Origin: Candidatus Krumholzibacteriia bacterium
Lineage (GTDB): Bacteria > Krumholzibacteriota > Krumholzibacteriia > LZORAL124-64-63
DNA: 5,960 bases
NCBI GenBank assembly: GCA_030590265.1
Contig: JAUUYW010000227.1
Span: forward strand, 1-5,960
Reading direction: 5' to 3'
The notes under the pieces are model-generated. The model saw only the letters and a list, made by a program, of their open reading frames with translations, had not been told where the DNA came from and made no database searches. Below are positions 1-5,960 of the stretch, one piece after another. Numbering within the stretch: the first letter of the stretch is position 1; the number at the start of each line of letters is the position of its first letter. The translations under genes were made by a program, and so were the position numbers.

Positions 1-1041
1 GAACAAGAAAAATCCATTGTCAGTCCCGGCTCCCTGATCAATGCATCCCGGCTTCTGGAGTTGGTTTTTTCTCTACCCAATGCTCGCTCTCCGCAGGAAT
101 TCACCAACTCGCCCGATTCCAGGAAGCTCGGATTAGGCATGAGCAACCTGGTGATTCGCAATAAAACCATCGACACTCCCCAAAACGAACCAACTGTTGG
201 TCGAAACCTCATTCAGGATCTGGAATTCACAATCCATGAATCTGGACTCCATGGTCGCGAAAATTGGAATGGGTCACCTGCGGTCTGGACAAACGGTGCA
301 GCACGATTCAACTGGCTGCTACCCAAACAGAGCAATATGGAATCTCTTCAATTGCAAATCCTTCGCTCCGCGACTCCAGGCAATGATTATTATGCCGCTT
401 TTGCCAATGACATCCTCATTGGAGCCGGTTTCCTCAACCAGTTCCCATGGGTGGGACAATTCTCACTTGAGACCTTACCTCCCACAGATAAACTGGACTT
501 CCAGCTGTATTCCACAACCCACATCCCTGCCCAAACCAACTCCGGCAATACCGACGGGCGGTCTTTGGGAGTGGCCTTGTCATCCATTGAACTGCTACCT
601 GTTTTTAACCACACTGTCAAAATTCCCTTCCATCTGGATATTACCCCTGGCCGAAATCCAAACCTGCAGTGGTCGGGTACTTATCCCACTGAGCAGTGGG
701 ATGATGGTCCGACAACCTGGACCAACGGCCTGGCCGCAGGCACTTTCGCTTGGTCTGGCAGCAAATCCCCTAGTGCCTTGTTACTTGTTCTTGCCGATCA
801 AGATTCAAAAATCCGGAAAATCAAAATCGTCATCAACAGCGAAACCTCCAGTTGGCAAAAAGAAGTTTCCATAGACCGAGCAGCTTTGGTCGTCCTTAAC
901 GAGCTTTCTTTACCTGACCCGGCAAGTGTCTTGGAAATAATCATTTCCAGCGACACCTTTATCCCATCTCAAGCCAAGCCCAATTCAACAGATCATCGAA
1001 TCCTGGGAATTCCTCTGGAGAAAATCGTACTTTTTGAATAG
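1..1041 (+). CDS. Partial (5' end missing) tandem-repeat beta-sandwich protein, probably linked to surface glycan synthesis
   Basis: The frame is open from base 1 with no convincing internal start, so the gene begins upstream of the window; 346 residues remain and it ends in TAG. The visible part is the tail of one repeat (about residues 1-52) followed by two full repeats (about 78-200 and 220-346). Both full repeats open with a W-x(3-4)-P-x-x-WTNG motif (W89 and W96-G99; W233 and W240-G243). All three copies close with D-x-R-x-LG followed by a hydrophobic strand (D39-G44, D185-G190, D331-G336). No catalytic motif or membrane segment is visible. The alternating hydrophobic pattern suggests beta-sandwich domains. 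From memory, similar D-R-x-LG modules are found C-terminal to glycosyltransferases or in polysaccharide-locus proteins, so a carbohydrate-binding or accessory role is plausible. The enzymatic part, if any, lies outside the window. The function is inferred. Confidence 0.75.
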   Translation, partial: EQEKSIVSPGSLINASRLLELVFSLPNARSPQEFTNSPDSRKLGLGMSNLVIRNKTIDTPQNEPTVGRNLIQDLEFTIHESGLHGRENWNGSPAVWTNGAARFNWLLPKQSNMESLQLQILRSATPGNDYYAAFANDILIGAGFLNQFPWVGQFSLETLPPTDKLDFQLYSTTHIPAQTNSGNTDGRSLGVALSSIELLPVFNHTVKIPFHLDITPGRNPNLQWSGTYPTEQWDDGPTTWTNGLAAGTFAWSGSKSPSALLLVLADQDSKIRKIKIVINSETSSWQKEVSIDRAALVVLNELSLPDPASVLEIIISSDTFIPSQAKPNSTDHRILGIPLEKIVLFE

Positions 1042-1052
1042 CGGAATCCTCC

Positions 1053-1124
1053 TTTACAAAAGTGGACACGATCGATTACTTTTCATTTACAAAATTAGTG
1101 CCTGGTTTCAATCAGGCCGTGTCC
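1053..1124. repeat. Intergenic direct repeat and nested inverted repeats upstream of the microprotein gene
   Basis: The 111-base gap 1042-1152 contains two copies of the 9-mer TTTACAAAA (1053-1061 and 1086-1094), 33 bases apart start to start, about three helical turns. It also contains a 7-base inverted repeat, GGACACG at 1064-1070 and CGTGTCC at 1118-1124. A small hairpin (GCCTG 1100-1104, CAGGC 1113-1117) abuts the right arm. No T-run follows, so it is a poor terminator. It may be an operator pair or a structured leader for the gene at 1153, or a decayed mobile-element end. I found no good sigma-70 promoter here. Confidence 0.45.
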
Positions 1125-1152
1125 AAAATCCTTAATTAAAGATAGGAATTCC

Positions 1153-1365
1153 ATGAAACCCGTGATCCTGCTGGCAACCCTGGCTCTCATGCTCATCTCT
1201 GCCCCCGCTTTCGCCTACATCGACCCAGGCACAGGCAGCTTCCTTGTCCAGGGCATCATCGCCGTTGTTATCGGAGTTGGCGTCACCGGTAAACTCTACT
1301 GGTCAAAAATCAAAGCCTTCCTCACCGGCAAACCCATCGAGCAGGACGAAGACGACGATGAGTAA
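1153..1365 (+). CDS. Small single-span membrane protein of the YIDPGTGS type
   Basis: This 70-residue protein starts at an ATG preceded by TAGGA five bases upstream. Residues 1-21 look like a Sec signal peptide (K2, hydrophobic core 4-15, A19-F20-A21 as a signal peptidase I site), which would leave Y22-I23-D24-P25-G26-T27-G28-S29 at the mature N-terminus. A second hydrophobic segment (about 30-46) is followed by a K-x-x-W-x-K-I-K basic/aromatic patch (47-54) and a very acidic tail (63-70). This layout is that of a widespread small protein whose YIDPGTGS motif is strongly conserved. It is usually found beside methyltransferase, phosphatase/sulfatase-like or polysaccharide genes, and its function is not established as far as I know. 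Its last 8 bases overlap the next gene, so the pair is likely translated together. A structural or scaffolding role at the membrane is only a guess. Confidence 0.88.
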   Translation: MKPVILLATLALMLISAPAFAYIDPGTGSFLVQGIIAVVIGVGVTGKLYWSKIKAFLTGKPIEQDEDDDE

Positions 1366-2728
1366 AATCCTCGCTGCCTCCTTCCGCGATCCCAGTGGTT
1401 TCCTCTTCCGCCACGAGGGTGTTCTGTATCGGCAAATCAACCGGGTCTATGCCGACGACTACAAGCTCCTGAACGAGTCGGGCTTGTACGAACGCCTGGT
1501 AGGCAAAAACCTATTGATCCCCCACACCGAAGCAGCCATGGATTTGGCCCAGACTGACCAGGCCCACTGCATTATCCAGCCCGAACTGGTTCCTTTCATC
1601 AGTTACCCTTACGAGTGGTCCTTTTCCCAACTCAAGGACGCCGCTCTGACCACTCTGCGCATCCAAAAGCTGGCCCTGAAAAAAGGCCTGACCCTGAAGG
1701 ATGCTTCGGCTTACAACATCCAGTTCCACCACGGCAAACCCTTGATCATCGACACCCTTTCTTTTGCCGCTTACAACGAAGGCGAACCCTGGGTAGCCTA
1801 CCGCCAGTTTTGCCAACACTTCTTGGCTCCATTGGCCTTGATGGCTCTCAAGGATGTTCGCCTGGGTGCCCTCCTGCGCACGGGAATTGACGGCATCCCC
1901 CTGGATTTGGCAGCCACCCTTTTGCCCATGCGCACCAAGCTGAACCCAGGCCTGCTGATGCATCTGCACGCCCATGCCTCCAGCCAGAAAAAGCACGAGG
2001 ACCGACAAATATCGGCCAAGAGCACCACTGTTTCCCAAAAGGCCCTGCTGGGGATCATCGACAGCCTGCGTGGAGCCATCAAAAAACTGGAATGGAAACC
2101 GGCAGGCACCGAATGGGGCGCTTATTATTCGGACACCAACTACTCCGACGATTCCCTTTCCCGCAAACGTGATCTTGTCAAACAGTTGTTGAGCCAAACC
2201 GACGCCAAGTCGGTGTGGGACCTGGGTGCCAACAACGGTTTTTTCAGCCGGGTGGCCAGCGAACAGGGTCTCGCCACCCTGGCTTTTGATATCGACCCCA
2301 CCGCAGTGGAAAACAACTGGCGAGAAGTGAAGGAAAAAGGCGAAGAGAATATTCTTCCCTTGCTGATGGATTTGACCAACCCGAGCCCTGATCTGGGCTG
2401 GGACCATGCCGAACGAACCTCCTTCCTGGGTCGTGGGCCTGCTGACGCTGTTTTTGCCCTGGCTTTGATCCATCACCTGGCCATCAGCAACAACGTACCT
2501 CTGCCCCTGCTGGCAGACTTCTTTGCCAAGGCCGGCCGCTGGTTGATCATTGAGTTCGTTCCCAAGAGCGACTCCCAGGTCAAACGCCTGCTGGCCACTC
2601 GGGAGGATGTTTTTCCAGACTACACAAAAGAAGGGTTTGAGAAAGCATTCGGTGAGGCATTCGAGGTCATAGCGGCTGAAGCCATTGAGGGAAGTGAACG
2701 CACCTTGTATTTGCTGAAACGGAAGTAA
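1358..2728 (+). CDS. Class I SAM-dependent methyltransferase with N-terminal kinase-like region (NoeA-like)
   Basis: The frame is open further upstream, but ATG 1358 is the best start: it gives MSKILAASFRDPSG, a family-like N-terminus, and an ATGAGTAA overlap with the preceding stop. The product is 456 residues. The C-terminal half is a Rossmann methyltransferase: motif I D288-LGANNG-294, acidic end of strand 2 at D311/D313, D338 in MDLT, and a LALIHHL segment (368-374) at motif IV. Residues 1-170 are different. K114-D115-A116-S117-A118-Y119-N120 followed by I130-I131-D132-T133 resembles the catalytic loop and metal-binding Asp of kinase-fold proteins. The whole architecture matches proteins annotated as SAM-dependent methyltransferases related to nodulation protein NoeA. 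The acceptor is unknown; small-molecule or glycan O-methylation is an inference from the neighbourhood. Convergent hppA lies 95 bases downstream across a terminator. Confidence 0.85.
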   Translation: MSKILAASFRDPSGFLFRHEGVLYRQINRVYADDYKLLNESGLYERLVGKNLLIPHTEAAMDLAQTDQAHCIIQPELVPFISYPYEWSFSQLKDAALTTLRIQKLALKKGLTLKDASAYNIQFHHGKPLIIDTLSFAAYNEGEPWVAYRQFCQHFLAPLALMALKDVRLGALLRTGIDGIPLDLAATLLPMRTKLNPGLLMHLHAHASSQKKHEDRQISAKSTTVSQKALLGIIDSLRGAIKKLEWKPAGTEWGAYYSDTNYSDDSLSRKRDLVKQLLSQTDAKSVWDLGANNGFFSRVASEQGLATLAFDIDPTAVENNWREVKEKGEENILPLLMDLTNPSPDLGWDHAERTSFLGRGPADAVFALALIHHLAISNNVPLPLLADFFAKAGRWLIIEFVPKSDSQVKRLLATREDVFPDYTKEGFEKAFGEAFEVIAAEAIEGSERTLYLLKRK

Positions 2729-2761
2729 ACCCCTGCCTTTCGTTTGGCATTGCTGCAAAAG

Positions 2762-2802
2762 GAAAGCGCCCACCTTTTTGAAAAAGTGGGCGCTTTCTTT
2801 TT
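2762..2802. terminator. Strong bidirectional intrinsic terminator between convergent genes
   Basis: A perfect 12-bp stem (GAAAGCGCCCAC at 2762-2773, GTGGGCGCTTTC at 2786-2797) encloses a 12-base loop that can itself pair T-run to A-run. TTTTT follows on the plus strand (2798-2802), ending the methyltransferase transcript. On the minus strand the stem is followed by CCTTTTGC, so it can also stop hppA transcripts, whose stop codon lies only 22 bases before the hairpin. Confidence 0.9.
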
Positions 2803-2823
2803 CCCAATTGCTCAACCGATAGA

Positions 2824-4869
2824 TCAGATCAGCAACGGAGCAATCACCACACTGATGACAGACATCAGCTTGATCAAAATATTCAGACTGGGACCGGAAG
2901 TATCCTTGAAAGGATCGCCAACAGTATCACCAATCACAGCAGCATGATGAGCATCGCTGCCCTTGCCGCCAAAGTTTCCACCCTCAATGTGCTTCTTGGC
3001 ATTATCCCAGGCACCACCCGCGTTGGACTGGAACAAAGCCAGCAACACACCAGTTGCGGTCACGCCGGCCAGCAAACCACCCAGCATTTCCGTCCCACCG
3101 ATGAAACCAACAGCCACAGGAGTGAGCACGGCGATCAATCCGGGCAGGATCATCTCCTTGATGGCAGCAGCAGTGGAGATGTCCACACAGCGACGGAAGT
3201 CGGCCTCGGCCTCCCCTTCCATCAGTCCAGGAATTTCACGGAACTGGCGGCGCACTTCTTCAATCATGGCGAAGGCGGCGCGGCCAACCGCGTCCATGGC
3301 AAAGCTACTGAACAGGAACGGCAGCATGGAACCAAACAACAGACCAACCAGCACCTTAGGCTCCAAAAGGTCAATACTTTCCAGGCCGACAATCTGCTGA
3401 TATGCGGCAAACATGGCCAAAGCCGTCAGGGCAGCCGAGCCAATGGCAAAACCCTTGCCGATGGCGGCAGTTGTATTGCCCACAGCGTCCAACTTGTCAG
3501 TGCGTGCGCGAACCTCAGGGCCAAGACCAGCCATCTCACTGATACCACCAGCGTTGTCGGCGATGGGACCATATGCGTCAACTGCCAGCTGAATGCCAGT
3601 GGTCGAAAGCATACCCAAAGCAGCAATGGCGATGCCGTAAAGGCCGGAGAACTTGAAGGCAACCAGAATAACAATACCCAGCACGATGATAGGCAGGGCG
3701 GTGCTCTGCATGCCCAGTCCCAGACCACCGATGATGTTGGTGGCAGCACCGGTTTCACTGGCCTTGGCGATACCCAGCACGGGGCCTCTGTCCTCGGCAG
3801 TGTAATACTCGGTGATCATTCCGATGGCGATACCACCGGCCAGGCCAACCACGGTAGCGATGAACACACCCATGGGGTTGTAAGTCAGACCCTTGAAGAC
3901 CCATTCGCTGGGAAGCATCTGGTTGATCACAAAGTAGGAAGCAACCACCATGATTCCACCGGCACCAAAGGTACCAATATTCAGGGCAGCCTGAGGGTTG
4001 CCCCCTTCCTTGGTCTTGACAAAGAAAGTACCGATGATGGAAACCACGATACCCACCGCAGCCAGCACCAGAGGCAGCAAGACACCGCTCAGGTTGCCTG
4101 CGGGCAGGAAAACCGCTCCCAGAATCATCGAACCAACGATGGATCCCACATAGCTCTCAAAAAGATCTGCACCCATACCGGCCACATCACCCACGTTATC
4201 ACCAACATTGTCGGCAATAACAGCAGGGTTGCGAGGATCGTCTTCAGGAATACCAGCTTCGATCTTGCCAACCAGGTCAGCACCGACATCTGCGGCCTTG
4301 GTGAAAATACCTCCGCCAACACGGGCAAACAGGGCAATGGAACTGGCGCCCAGAGAGAATCCTGAAATCACCTGGATGATGCGAGTGGTTCCCCAAGCAT
4401 CACCATAAAATTTGGTAAAGACAATGTAAAGCAAGCTCAATCCGATCACACCCAGCCCGACGACGACCATTCCCATGACCGCGCCACCGCTGAAAGCCAC
4501 CTCCAGAGCCTTGTGCAGACTATTGCGGGCAGCGTTGGTGGTGCGAACGTTGGCCAGGGTGGCGATCTTCATGCCGATGAAGCCAGCCAGTCCAGAAGCC
4601 AAAGCGCCCAGAACAAAGGAGACACCGATTAACCAATGGGAGCCTTCAAGACTGGCATTACCAAACGCCAGCAGAACACCCACCACGGCTACGAATACGG
4701 CAAGCACGGTGTATTCGCGCTTGAGAAAGGCCATGGCACCCTCTTGAATATGACCGGCGATGGTTTGCATCTTCTCATCACCGGGATCCTGTTTCTTGAC
4801 CCAGGACGCTTTGAACGCGGCAAAGAGCAGCGCCAAAACTCCGGCGGCTGGGATGAGATAAATAAGCAC
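2824..4869 (-). CDS. hppA: Membrane-bound ion-translocating pyrophosphatase, K+-dependent type
   Basis: It hydrolyses cytoplasmic PPi and pumps H+ and/or Na+ across the inner membrane. The product is 681 residues, the usual bacterial size, with many hydrophobic helices throughout. The start is GTG 4869, giving MLIYLIPAAGVLALLFA; a longer TTG-started reading exists but lacks a ribosome site. Family signatures are intact: G185-GGIFTKAADVGADLVGK-E204 with D194/D198, the DNVGDNVGD loop (D220-D228), DAYGPIADNAGG (D431-D438), and the C-terminal GDTVGDPFKDTSGPS (D648, D652, K655, D656). In G464-NTTAAIGKG, A468 and G471 are the pair seen in K+-dependent enzymes; K+-independent ones have Lys and Thr. 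E238 in ADLFESY sits where Na+-pumping relatives keep their ion-gate Glu, so Na+ transport or dual transport is possible; sequence alone does not settle it. No frameshift or missing catalytic residue is seen. Confidence 0.97.
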   Translation of the reverse strand: MLIYLIPAAGVLALLFAAFKASWVKKQDPGDEKMQTIAGHIQEGAMAFLKREYTVLAVFVAVVGVLLAFGNASLEGSHWLIGVSFVLGALASGLAGFIGMKIATLANVRTTNAARNSLHKALEVAFSGGAVMGMVVVGLGVIGLSLLYIVFTKFYGDAWGTTRIIQVISGFSLGASSIALFARVGGGIFTKAADVGADLVGKIEAGIPEDDPRNPAVIADNVGDNVGDVAGMGADLFESYVGSIVGSMILGAVFLPAGNLSGVLLPLVLAAVGIVVSIIGTFFVKTKEGGNPQAALNIGTFGAGGIMVVASYFVINQMLPSEWVFKGLTYNPMGVFIATVVGLAGGIAIGMITEYYTAEDRGPVLGIAKASETGAATNIIGGLGLGMQSTALPIIVLGIVILVAFKFSGLYGIAIAALGMLSTTGIQLAVDAYGPIADNAGGISEMAGLGPEVRARTDKLDAVGNTTAAIGKGFAIGSAALTALAMFAAYQQIVGLESIDLLEPKVLVGLLFGSMLPFLFSSFAMDAVGRAAFAMIEEVRRQFREIPGLMEGEAEADFRRCVDISTAAAIKEMILPGLIAVLTPVAVGFIGGTEMLGGLLAGVTATGVLLALFQSNAGGAWDNAKKHIEGGNFGGKGSDAHHAAVIGDTVGDPFKDTSGPSLNILIKLMSVISVVIAPLLI

Positions 4870-4874
4870 TTTGG

Positions 4875-4881
4875 TCCTCCT
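4875..4881 (-). promoter_or_regulatory. Shine-Dalgarno site fixing the hppA GTG start
   Basis: On the minus strand AGGAGGA is followed by five bases (CCAAA) and then GTG at 4869. This near-perfect site selects the GTG start over the in-frame TTG at 4950, which has no comparable motif upstream. Confidence 0.85.
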
Positions 4882-4921
4882 GTTGGACGGCTTTTTGGAC
4901 AGACCGCAACTGAATATGGAT

Positions 4922-4950
4922 ATCATCCAAAAAATCAGAGCGGAAATCAA
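4922..4950 (-). promoter_or_regulatory. Possible sigma-70-like promoter for hppA
   Basis: On the minus strand TTGATT (4950-4945, four of six matches to TTGACA) is separated by 17 bases from GATGAT (4927-4922, four of six matches to TATAAT). Transcription would begin around 4914, giving a leader of about 45 bases before the GTG start. It is a weak match. An 8-base palindrome, AGAGCTCT (4961-4968), lies just upstream of the -35 box and might be an operator. Confidence 0.35.
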
Positions 4951-4976
4951 TAAATGGTTTAGAGCTCTTAATAGAT

Positions 4977-5002
4977 GCAGACGCCCCAGAAGAGGCGTCT
5001 GC
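4977..5002 (-). terminator. GC-rich hairpin between the FKBP lipoprotein gene and hppA
   Basis: GCAGACGCC (4977-4985) and GGCGTCTGC (4994-5002) form a perfect 9-bp stem with an 8-base loop. On the minus strand it is followed by ATCTATTAAG, only loosely T-rich. It may be a second, imperfect terminator of the FKBP gene, or an RNA-stabilising hairpin if transcription reads on into hppA. No plus-strand gene lies here. Confidence 0.45.
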
Positions 5003-5058
5003 CCAAAAGCGGTGTCAATTTAGCAGAGATGGGACTTTCCTGCAAGCAAAACCCCAGT

Positions 5059-5095
5059 AAAACCCTGGATTTGACCAAATCAGGACAAAATCCAG
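5059..5095 (-). terminator. Weak terminator directly after the FKBP gene stop codon
   Basis: On the minus strand the TAG stop (5098-5096) is immediately followed by CTGGATTT (5095-5088), a 15-base loop, AAATCCAG (5072-5065) and then GGTTTTA. The 8-bp stem is AT-rich and the T-run is only four bases, so it is probably weak alone. It may act together with the stronger hairpin at 4977-5002. Confidence 0.4.
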
Positions 5096-5893
5096 CTATT
5101 TACCTTCAATGCTGACCAGTTCAACCTCAAAATAGAGCGTTGCCTCGGGCGGAATTCGTCCTCCACTGCCCCGGGCACCGTAGGCCATGCTAGGTGGAAT
5201 GATAAAACCGGCTTTCTGGCCAATTTTCATGCCTTCGATACCAATATCCCAGCCGGCAATGACCTGGCCGGCTCCCAGGGTGAATTTGTATGGTCGCCCG
5301 GTTTTGTTGGAGGAATCGAATTCGTCGCCTTTGGTGCCGTTCTCCCACAACCAGCCGGTGTAGTTCATGCTGACCTGATCGCCCTTTTCGGCCATCGCAC
5401 CGGTTCCTTCAGCCAGGATCTCAATTTCCATTTTGGGAAGGCTGATCAGTTCCACATCGAAGAAAAGAGTGGTGTTTGGTGGAATGACAGGGGGGCGGCC
5501 GTTGGGTCCGAAGCCCATTTCGGGATCGATCAGGAAGGAACGCTTCCCGCCCTCCTTCATACCAACCAAACCCTTGTCCCAGCCGGGAATAACCACGCTC
5601 ATGCCCAGAGGAAAAGCGATGGGTGCACCTTTATCAACAGAACTGTCGAATTGCTTGCCTTTGCCCATGACACTGTCTTCATCGGCTACCCAAAGCCATC
5701 CGGTGTAGTGGACTTCCACAAAATCATCGGCTTTGCAGATGTCGCCAGAACCCACCAGGGAATCGATGATGCTGAGACCAGGTTCAACAACAACCCAGGG
5801 AATTTCTTCAGCGGTATTGTTATCATTGCAACCGGCGAGCAGCAATCCGGCTGCTACTAAAAGGGCCAATGAGATCATTGCGAATTTTCGCAT
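5096..5893 (-). CDS. Lipoprotein with two tandem FKBP-type peptidyl-prolyl cis-trans isomerase domains
   Basis: The product is 265 residues from ATG 5893, chosen because it opens a lipoprotein signal peptide and follows AGAGGA by five bases. Residues 1-21 are the signal, with lipobox L19-A20-G21-C22; C22 would be lipidated. N23-D24 follow, leaving inner- or outer-membrane sorting open. Two FKBP domains follow, about 36-152 and 155-263. Each has YTGWLW (63-68, 178-183), FDSS (82-85, 192-195), a V-I-x-GWD core (101-106, 211-216) and a terminal PP-x-x-TL-x-F strand. Domain 2 keeps the full expected active-site set, with AYG (237-239) and R-IPP (246-249). Domain 1 has GFG (F128 replacing the Tyr) and an insertion of about six residues near 69-80, so it may bind rather than catalyse. 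The likely role is folding or chaperoning of envelope proteins; clients are unknown. Confidence 0.93.
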   Translation of the reverse strand: MRKFAMISLALLVAAGLLLAGCNDNNTAEEIPWVVVEPGLSIIDSLVGSGDICKADDFVEVHYTGWLWVADEDSVMGKGKQFDSSVDKGAPIAFPLGMSVVIPGWDKGLVGMKEGGKRSFLIDPEMGFGPNGRPPVIPPNTTLFFDVELISLPKMEIEILAEGTGAMAEKGDQVSMNYTGWLWENGTKGDEFDSSNKTGRPYKFTLGAGQVIAGWDIGIEGMKIGQKAGFIIPPSMAYGARGSGGRIPPEATLYFEVELVSIEGK

Positions 5894-5898
5894 GGTTT

Positions 5899-5904
5899 TC
5901 CTCT
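5899..5904 (-). promoter_or_regulatory. Ribosome binding site of the FKBP lipoprotein gene
   Basis: On the minus strand AGAGGA is followed by AAACC and then ATG at 5893. It favours this start over an in-frame ATG at 5920, which would put nine charged and aromatic residues (MDFFPERKT) in front of the signal peptide. Confidence 0.75.
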
Positions 5905-5919
5905 CGGGAAAAAAGTCCA

Positions 5920-5949
5920 ATCACTGTTTCCGATTCAAATCTCGGTCAA
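5920..5949 (-). promoter_or_regulatory. Tentative promoter of the FKBP lipoprotein gene
   Basis: On the minus strand TTGACC (5949-5944) matches five of six bases of a -35 box. Eighteen bases later AGTGAT (5925-5920) matches only three of six bases of a -10 box. Placement just upstream of the ribosome site is right, but the -10 is poor and the region continues past the window edge. Confidence 0.25.
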
Positions 5950-5960
5950 TTTCGCACAAA

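Noticed and set aside
197..874. Plus-strand frame of 225 codons inside the first gene
   Set aside because: It is a frame-shifted shadow of the repeat protein. The repeats are clear in frame 1, which is open from the window edge to 1041.
1064..1124. The inverted repeat GGACACG/CGTGTCC as an insertion sequence or MITE
   Set aside because: The arms are only 7 bases, no target-site duplication is evident and there is no transposase. It is kept only as a possible regulatory structure.
1244..1357. Upstream extension of the methyltransferase from ATG at 1244
   Set aside because: It would be read in another frame through most of the conserved microprotein gene and yields a Ser/Pro-rich stretch unlike the family. 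ATG 1358 gives the expected N-terminus and a standard overlap.
1511..2815. Long minus-strand reading frame of 434 codons opposite the methyltransferase
   Set aside because: It is antisense to a gene with clear methyltransferase motifs, runs through the terminator hairpin, and its translation is rich in Gln and Gly with no domain signature.
2944..4365. Long plus-strand reading frame of 473 codons opposite hppA
   Set aside because: It lies wholly antisense to an intact, strongly conserved pyrophosphatase gene. Its translation is low-complexity in His, Gln, Thr, Asn and Ser with no recognisable motif, as expected from codon bias on the coding strand.
4870..4950. N-terminal extension of hppA from TTG at 4950
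   Set aside because: The extra 27 residues do not resemble the family N-terminus and no ribosome site precedes the TTG. A strong AGGAGGA site points to GTG at 4869, and the TTG overlaps the candidate -35 box.

Overview
The window holds five protein genes in two opposed blocks that converge on a shared terminator near position 2780. The plus-strand block (1-2728) has the 3' end of a large protein built from tandem beta-sandwich-like repeats, then a 70-residue membrane microprotein of the 'YIDPGTGS' type, and a SAM-dependent methyltransferase with an extra N-terminal kinase-like region. The last two overlap by 8 bases and are almost certainly co-translated. From family knowledge, proteins of these three kinds tend to occur around cell-surface polysaccharide and glycan loci, so this block is probably the end of such a cluster. 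The substrate is not visible.

The minus-strand block (5893 down to 2824) has a lipoprotein with two FKBP-type peptidyl-prolyl isomerase domains, then a membrane-bound ion-pumping pyrophosphatase (hppA). The pumping enzyme has the sequence marks of the K+-dependent class. It couples hydrolysis of PPi, a by-product of biosynthesis including sugar-nucleotide formation, to an ion gradient. The 226-base gap between these two genes contains hairpins and a possible hppA promoter, so they are probably separate transcripts.

The organism is a bacterium. The lipobox lipoprotein and the surface-glycan genes suggest a diderm (Gram-negative) cell, and a membrane pyrophosphatase with a K+-dependent signature is common in anaerobes and in FCB-type or other uncultured lineages. 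I cannot name the phylum. I see no tRNA, rRNA, CRISPR array, transposase or prophage gene. Non-coding stretches are all under 300 bases: 1042-1152 has repeats and an unusual inverted repeat, 2729-2823 has the bidirectional terminator, 4870-5095 has two hairpins and regulatory sequence, and 5894-5960 has the lipoprotein gene's leader.

Nothing here is clearly a new system. The most interesting parts are the coupled microprotein/methyltransferase pair, in which the methyltransferase carries a kinase-like remnant, and the asymmetric double FKBP lipoprotein.
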